A stretch of 23,370 nucleotides of DNA from Carex sylvatica (taxonomy: Eukaryota > Streptophyta > Magnoliopsida > Poales > Cyperaceae). The notes beneath the pieces are model-generated. The model saw only the letters and a list, made by a program, of their open reading frames with translations. It was not told the DNA's origin and did not search any database. The first letter of the stretch is position 1, and every line of letters starts with the position of its first letter. The stretch lies in the NCBI GenBank assembly GCA_964058845.1, contig CAXKVR010000697.1, forward strand, positions 1 to 23,370, written 5' to 3'. This document shows positions 19,201 to 23,370 of this stretch, in pieces. The position numbers were made by a program, and so were the translations under genes.

Positions 19201-22200
19201 TCACCAGTTGAAGCTGATGGATTCATAGTGAAGATTATCAGCCAGCCCTGACGAGCAGATGGCTGCCGTTTGATGACGCAACCCAGTGGGCCCACTCGCC
19301 ATGACTCCAACATTCTCATGATCAATTGCCAGTAGAATCACTGCATTAAACAGTAAAAAGAATTACTCTAGTAAAATAAAAAAAATGTTTCATAATACGT
19401 GTTTAAAAGGTGAAAGTTGCATACTCTTTAGGTCAGGCCTCCTGCCATAGTGCACATTCGTAGCTTTAACAAGCGATTCTTGCGGTAAGCTCTCCACTTC
19501 TTTATCAGAATAATGGTACCATGAACTAGGAGAAGTCATAGGTGTCGGCAAATCCAAACTATTAATTTGTTTCGCTGCCTTCATGTTTTCCCTCTTGTTT
19601 TTGAGGAATAGGATAGAGCAGGCAACCACAATACATAGACACATGACAAACAGGTACAAAACTGTCATTGAGCTCAGTGAATAGATATGACCTGTATTTT
19701 TGTCAATCGGATAGATGTAAAACCGTTGGAGGACACCGATTAGAAGAAGAAAAGCAACAAAGGAAGTGGAGATTATGATGGCCAAACAGAGCCAGCTGTT
19801 TGGACCAAGGACTGGAGAGATTGGCATGTGAGATGGTTTTGGTTTGAAGAAGACTGTGCGGATCATTGTCTGTTCATCTCTGATCGGAGCCTCTTTTTCT
19901 CTCGTTACATAAGCCTCTATCTTTAAATTTAGGTGTGACAGGTCAGAGACATTGCCACTTACTGGTAAGAGGAGATCAAGCATTGTGAGGTCCATTGAAT
20001 TTTTAAAGGCACAAATTAAGAGGAGATTTGGGGTCGGGATGTTAAGAGTATTGCTTTGGTGGATGAATTTGCGTATGATTGAGATGAAAGGGGTAATACC
20101 ACTACCACCGCTGATCATCACCAGTGACTCGTACCTACATAAACAGAATTTTTTTTAAAATGAAATGCTGCAATTAATCTTAAGAAAGTAAATATATTTG
20201 TAATTAATGAACCTCAAGAAATTCTCAGAAATCGGGCTATAGGGCCCCTCAACTGAGACATCAAGGCCGTCGAGAGTGGCATGTTCTGAAAGTGTTCTGT
20301 ACAGCTTCTGAGTCCAGCTTCCTTCTTTTTTCATGATGACGCTAAGCCTCTCCGGTTCCAAATTGCTGCTCGAAGAAACAGTAAATGGATGCCATTGAAG
20401 GTGCGAAATACTCGGAACATTGATGAATATTGTGCTCAACGGTTTGTAGCTAAACCCTACACAAGGCATGTGACATTAACAATTATACTCTATTTTCTTT
20501 TAAAACACTGCCCACAAAAGTTAGTAAAATATTCATCTGTCAAAATTCGACCATTTTTATTAATATCCTAAAAATATATATAATTTTAAAGATGCCCCCG
20601 CATTAGATTTTCTGTCAAAATTGCCCCGATCGCCAGGCCCACGGGCAGCCCAATCCCCTAGCGGATCGCCCGTGACAGGGGCGCCCCACTAGGGATCAGA
20701 CCACCCCTGATCCGGGCGGTCCACCATTTTTTTTTTTTTTAAAGGAGAGATGTTAATATTTTTTATTTAAATAATTTTGTGAATAATTTTTTTTCTTGTT
20801 TAGAGTGTATATAAAAAAAAATCAGACATTTAATATATTTATGAAGTGATGTTGTAACTCTTTATAACTTTGATTGATTTAATTTGTCAGTTGGATATCA
20901 CAAGTCTAAAGATAACACTAATTAAAGATTTGACATTAATTCAAATATACACCAAAAAATATAGTTAGATTGCCTCAATGATATACATATACATATACAT
21001 ACATATGTATAATATATACATAGCCCATGCGGCGGCATTTGACCTCTGCTGATAAATCAGTAAGTCTGGACTGAAACAAGGACCAAACTGTAAAAGTGAT
21101 TACACCAAAATGTAGAACATTCAAAAATACACATGATTGACATAAATTTCAATTTATTTGAATTTTTCTATTGTTAGTTATGAATTTCCAAAGTTCAACT
21201 TTCGAAAAAACTTTAAACATCCATAACTTTGGCTAGGAAAGTCGGATTTGCGCGTATGACCACTTTTCGGAAAGGGGGGACGAGATGGATCCGAATATCA
21301 CCCGAGGGTGATCACGGATAAGTGATCACCCTCGGGTATTCGAAGCATCAGAATTTAAAAAAAATATCGTTTAGTGCCTCAAAAACTTAGTTTAAGTTTT
21401 TGTACGATGGTAGACGTTGGATCAGCGATTTTCAAATTAGCTTAATAAATAGTAAAAAAATCAGAAAAATATAAAATTTGGTCTCCAAGCACATTTCAAT
21501 ATAGAGATCACATCTAACGGTTTAGATCGACTTTCTAAATTTTGAAACTATAGATATGAGCGCGAATGAAAACATTCCCTTTTAGTTCACGAAGTAGCGT
21601 AGCCTTACTCTATATATATATAGAGGAGGGATCAAGTTACAACATTTTTTGAGTTACAGCAAGTTACAACAAGTATTTTCTATATTTTCAAAGTCCAAAT
21701 CGTCGATCCAAACTGTTAGATGTGATCTCCATAATAAAATGTGCTTGGAGATCAAATTTTACATTTTTTGAAATTTTTTTACTATTTATTAAGATGGGTA
21801 CAAAAACTAGTCAAATTCAGACCATTGAATTTTATACCCATCTTAATAAATAGTAAAAAAATCCCAAAAAATGTAAAATTTGGTCTCCAAGCACATTTTA
21901 TTGTGGAGATCACATCTAACAGTTTGGATCGACGATTTGGACTTTGAAAATGTAGAAAATGCTTGTTGTAACTTATTGTAACTCAAAAAATGTTGTAACT
22001 TGATCCCTCCTCATATATATATATATACACACACACATATATTATTAAAAAAAATGAGTTTATAAAAACCCTATTTATAGTGCAAAAAATATGCGGGGTA
22101 CTTTTGTATAATGCGGAAATGCAAAAAAAAAAAAAATTTACAAAAATAAACCCCGCATTAAGAATCAATGCCAAGTCCTTAATTAGTGTTATATTTAGAC

Positions 22201-23370
22201 TTGTGATATCCAACTGACAAATCAAATCAAAGTTATAAAATGTTACAACATCATTCATAAATATATCAAATGTCTTATTTTTTGGTATACACCCTAAACA
22301 AAAAATTTAAAATAATGAAATTTAAATTAGATCTCTAAAAAAAAAATCTAAAAAAAAAATCGGTCCAGGGACGGTTTGGTCTCTAGTGGGGCGCCCCTGT
22401 CACGGGCGGTCCGCTAGAGAATTGAGCCGCCCGTGAGCCTGGCGATCGGGGTAATTTTGACAGAAAATCTAATGCGGAGGCATCTTTAAAATTATATATT
22501 TTTTTTAGGGTATTAATAAAAATGGCCGGTCAAAATTCATTGACCTCAAACAATATTAACGTCAATATATTTGCCTAGTTGTGCATAATAAAAGAAAACC
22601 TTCCAAGTAAATTATGTCCTTTTTGAAGTTATACACAATGAACAAGTTCATTTTATTAAGAGAACTTCTTACCTGGGTTCTTGGAGAAGTTAAGCTCGAT
22701 CCCTTCGGATGGTAGAAGCCGTGCTGAGACAAGATGCACTTTGGTTCGTGATTGCAAGAACCGCAAGTATCGGTCAACCATAAACAGGAATATTCCTGGG
22801 AGAATCTGGCAAATGAAACTGATGCCTACATGAAGCATATAGAAGAAGAAAAATGCGATGTAGAGATGGTGCGCGTAATAAAAGAGCTCAAACATGTTGC
22901 GTCTTATGCGAGGAAAGGAGGTGGCCCACAAGATGAAGCCTGAGAGCAAGGCTAACTCTCCAGGCACATTAGCAATATCAGTCTTGCTCCATTTTATCAT
23001 CTGTTTTTTAATTATTACAGAAAATTTACAGAAAAATTAAATTTATTTCTACCATAGTGTTCATCAAGGATTCACTTAATATATGGTATTCTCTTAATCA
23101 TAGCGACCTTTTGTTCCATATTAATTCTAAAACAAATTATCAGTTTCTTGGTGCAATCATTATTCGAAGATGATAAATTAAACTGTTACTATTCTATAAC
23201 ATGCATAAGAAGAAACAAGACAGTTTATGTTGTCAAATGTGTGGTAATTTAGAATATGATGAAACAACTTAAAAGGAATTACAAATACATATAATTTTAC
23301 TATTATAGTCCTATTGAACCACAATTACCTCATCTAATTGGTTTGTGGAAGCCCAGAAGATGAAGTAGCA
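19201..23370 (-). CDS. FRO: Ferric-chelate reductase (FRO family), copy B, partial (exons 4-8 visible)
   Basis: Same family and role as copy A. Visible exons: 23370-23329 (end of exon 4, ..CYFIFWASTNQLDE), 23000-22673, 20456-20213, 20134-19425, 19340-19201; 1464 nt, 487 aa, ending HYESISFNW. Exon lengths 5 to 8 (328, 244, 710, 140) equal those of copy A, with GT/AG sites and no stop or frameshift. The second haem pair (YYAHHLYIAFFFFYMLHVG), RYLRFLQSR, HPFT, GPYS, GGSGITPF and CSSGL are all kept. By hand count about 36 of 473 residues differ from copy A, 23 of them in exon 7. Intron 5 is 2216 bp (22672-20457) because of a transposon; the other visible introns are within about 25 bp of copy A. 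The N-terminal half lies beyond the window, so function of the whole gene cannot be confirmed. Confidence 0.93.
20548..20945 (+). repeat. Left terminal inverted repeat of the intronic element
   Basis: Pairs with 22155-22528. The outer 80 bp are AT-rich, then a GC-rich block (about 20625-20730) carries GCCCGTGACAGGGGCGCCCC and GCCCACGGGCAGCCC. An AT-rich inner part has GTTGGATATCACAAGTC and AACACTAATTAA. It contains TGTCAAAATT internally, the same word as the target duplication. Confidence 0.85.
21300..21337. repeat. Perfect 16-bp hairpin inside the intronic element
   Basis: ACCCGAGGGTGATCAC, loop GGATAA, GTGATCACCCTCGGGT, with no mismatch. CGAATA (21292-21297) and TATTCG (21337-21342) could extend the stem across a small bulge. 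Much more GC-rich than its surroundings. Confidence 0.85.
21440..21550 (+). repeat. Diverged single arm of the hairpin MITE
   Basis: Carries CTTAATAAATAGTAAAAAAATC, AAAATTTGGTCTCCAAGCACAT and GATCACATCTAACGGTTTAGATCGAC, in the same order and orientation as the right arm of the MITE at 21835-22012 but with more differences. It is either an older relative or half of a decayed element. Confidence 0.7.
21623..22012. mobile_element. Hairpin MITE, two 178-bp arms, nested in the intronic element
   Basis: Starts GAGGAGGGATCAAGTTACAACA and ends with the complement. Arms 21623-21800 and 21835-22012 are the same length and highly similar, including CAAAGTCCAAATCGTCGATCC, TAGATGTGATCTCCA and CTATTTATTAAGATGGGTA, around a 34-nt loop. 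It sits between TATATATA tracts on both sides, so a target duplication cannot be told from the repeat. No coding capacity. Confidence 0.85.
22013..22042. repeat. (TA)n(CA)n microsatellite
   Basis: Alternating AT followed by ACACACACAC directly at the right end of the nested MITE. A related TATACATA-rich tract is at about 20980-21020. Confidence 0.85.
22155..22528 (-). repeat. Right terminal inverted repeat of the intronic element
   Basis: On the minus strand it follows the left repeat closely: TTTTAAAGATGCCTCCGCATT, CCCCGATCGCCAGGCTCAC, GTGACAGGGGCGCCCCACTA, then GTTGGATATCACAAGTCTAA. Small gaps occur mainly in A/T runs, and scattered base differences suggest the insertion is not brand new. 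Confidence 0.85.

Larger units (their letters stand above)
20548..22528. mobile_element. 1981-bp long-TIR DNA transposon (Mutator-like) inside FRO copy B intron 5
   Basis: Flanked by a perfect 9-bp direct repeat GTCAAAATT (20539-20547 and 22529-22537), the target-duplication length of Mutator-like elements. The ends are CGACCATTTTTATTAATA and, on the minus strand, CGGCCATTTTTATTAATA, opening terminal inverted repeats of about 375-400 bp. Copy A intron 5 lacks it: the flanks CCCACAAAAGTT and TTCATTGACCTCAAAC align, though about 110 bp of copy A sequence between them is also absent in copy B. No transposase is recognisable. The interior holds a nested hairpin MITE (21623-22012) and other repeat pieces. 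Superfamily assignment rests on TIR length and target duplication only. Confidence 0.8.

Noticed and set aside
21983..22258. Minus-strand 91-codon open frame
   Set aside because: It runs across a microsatellite and transposon TIR and reads IYIYIYE-type low complexity.
20548..22528. LTR retrotransposon explanation for the intron insertion
   Set aside because: The long end repeats are inverted, not direct, and the target duplication is 9 bp rather than 5.

Overview
This is nuclear DNA from a flowering plant. The evidence is intron-split genes with GT/AG junctions, two copies of a plant ferric-chelate reductase (FRO) gene, an L1-type LINE with a plant-style C-terminal zinc-ribbon region, hAT-like, long-TIR and SINE transposons, and AT-rich intergenic DNA. 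Species and chromosome cannot be told from the sequence. Nothing prokaryotic or organellar was recognised.

Layout. 1-209 looks like the 3' tail of a retroelement or transcript. 1329-3060 holds a small plus-strand gene (83 aa, or 147 aa if an in-frame upstream exon is translated) with a SINE in its first intron. 3267-3484 is a small MITE-like element. 3810-7207 is a complete FRO gene on the minus strand (copy A): 8 exons, 719 aa, all motifs and haem histidines present. 7300-19010 is a spacer of about 11.7 kb made largely of mobile-element remains. It holds two possible solo LTRs, a 394-bp hAT-type element with a perfect 8-bp target duplication, a three-copy inverted-repeat family, two hAT-type elements with TAGGGGTGGCAA-like ends, a 97-bp tandem duplication, a near-perfect 108-bp-arm hairpin and a decayed LINE. 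19201-23370 is a second FRO gene (copy B), also minus strand, cut by the right window edge inside exon 4.

The two FRO copies are a tandem duplication. Exons 5-8 have identical lengths and phases (328, 244, 710, 140 nt), and the proteins are about 92% identical by hand count over the shared part. Copy B differs mainly in intron 5, which is 2216 bp against 317 bp in copy A. The extra DNA is one 1981-bp element with terminal inverted repeats of about 400 bp and a 9-bp target duplication (Mutator-like by these features), carrying a second 390-bp hairpin MITE inside it. The copy B reading frame is intact in the visible part, so it is likely still a gene.

FRO proteins are membrane flavocytochromes that pass electrons from cytosolic NADPH through FAD and two haems to Fe(III) or Cu(II) chelates. 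A tandem pair of this kind is a normal way for plants to adjust metal-reductase dosage. I found no novel multi-gene system. The most unusual items are structural: the intronic long-TIR element, the 108-bp-arm hairpin nested in a hAT element, and the small gene with an ambiguous start.
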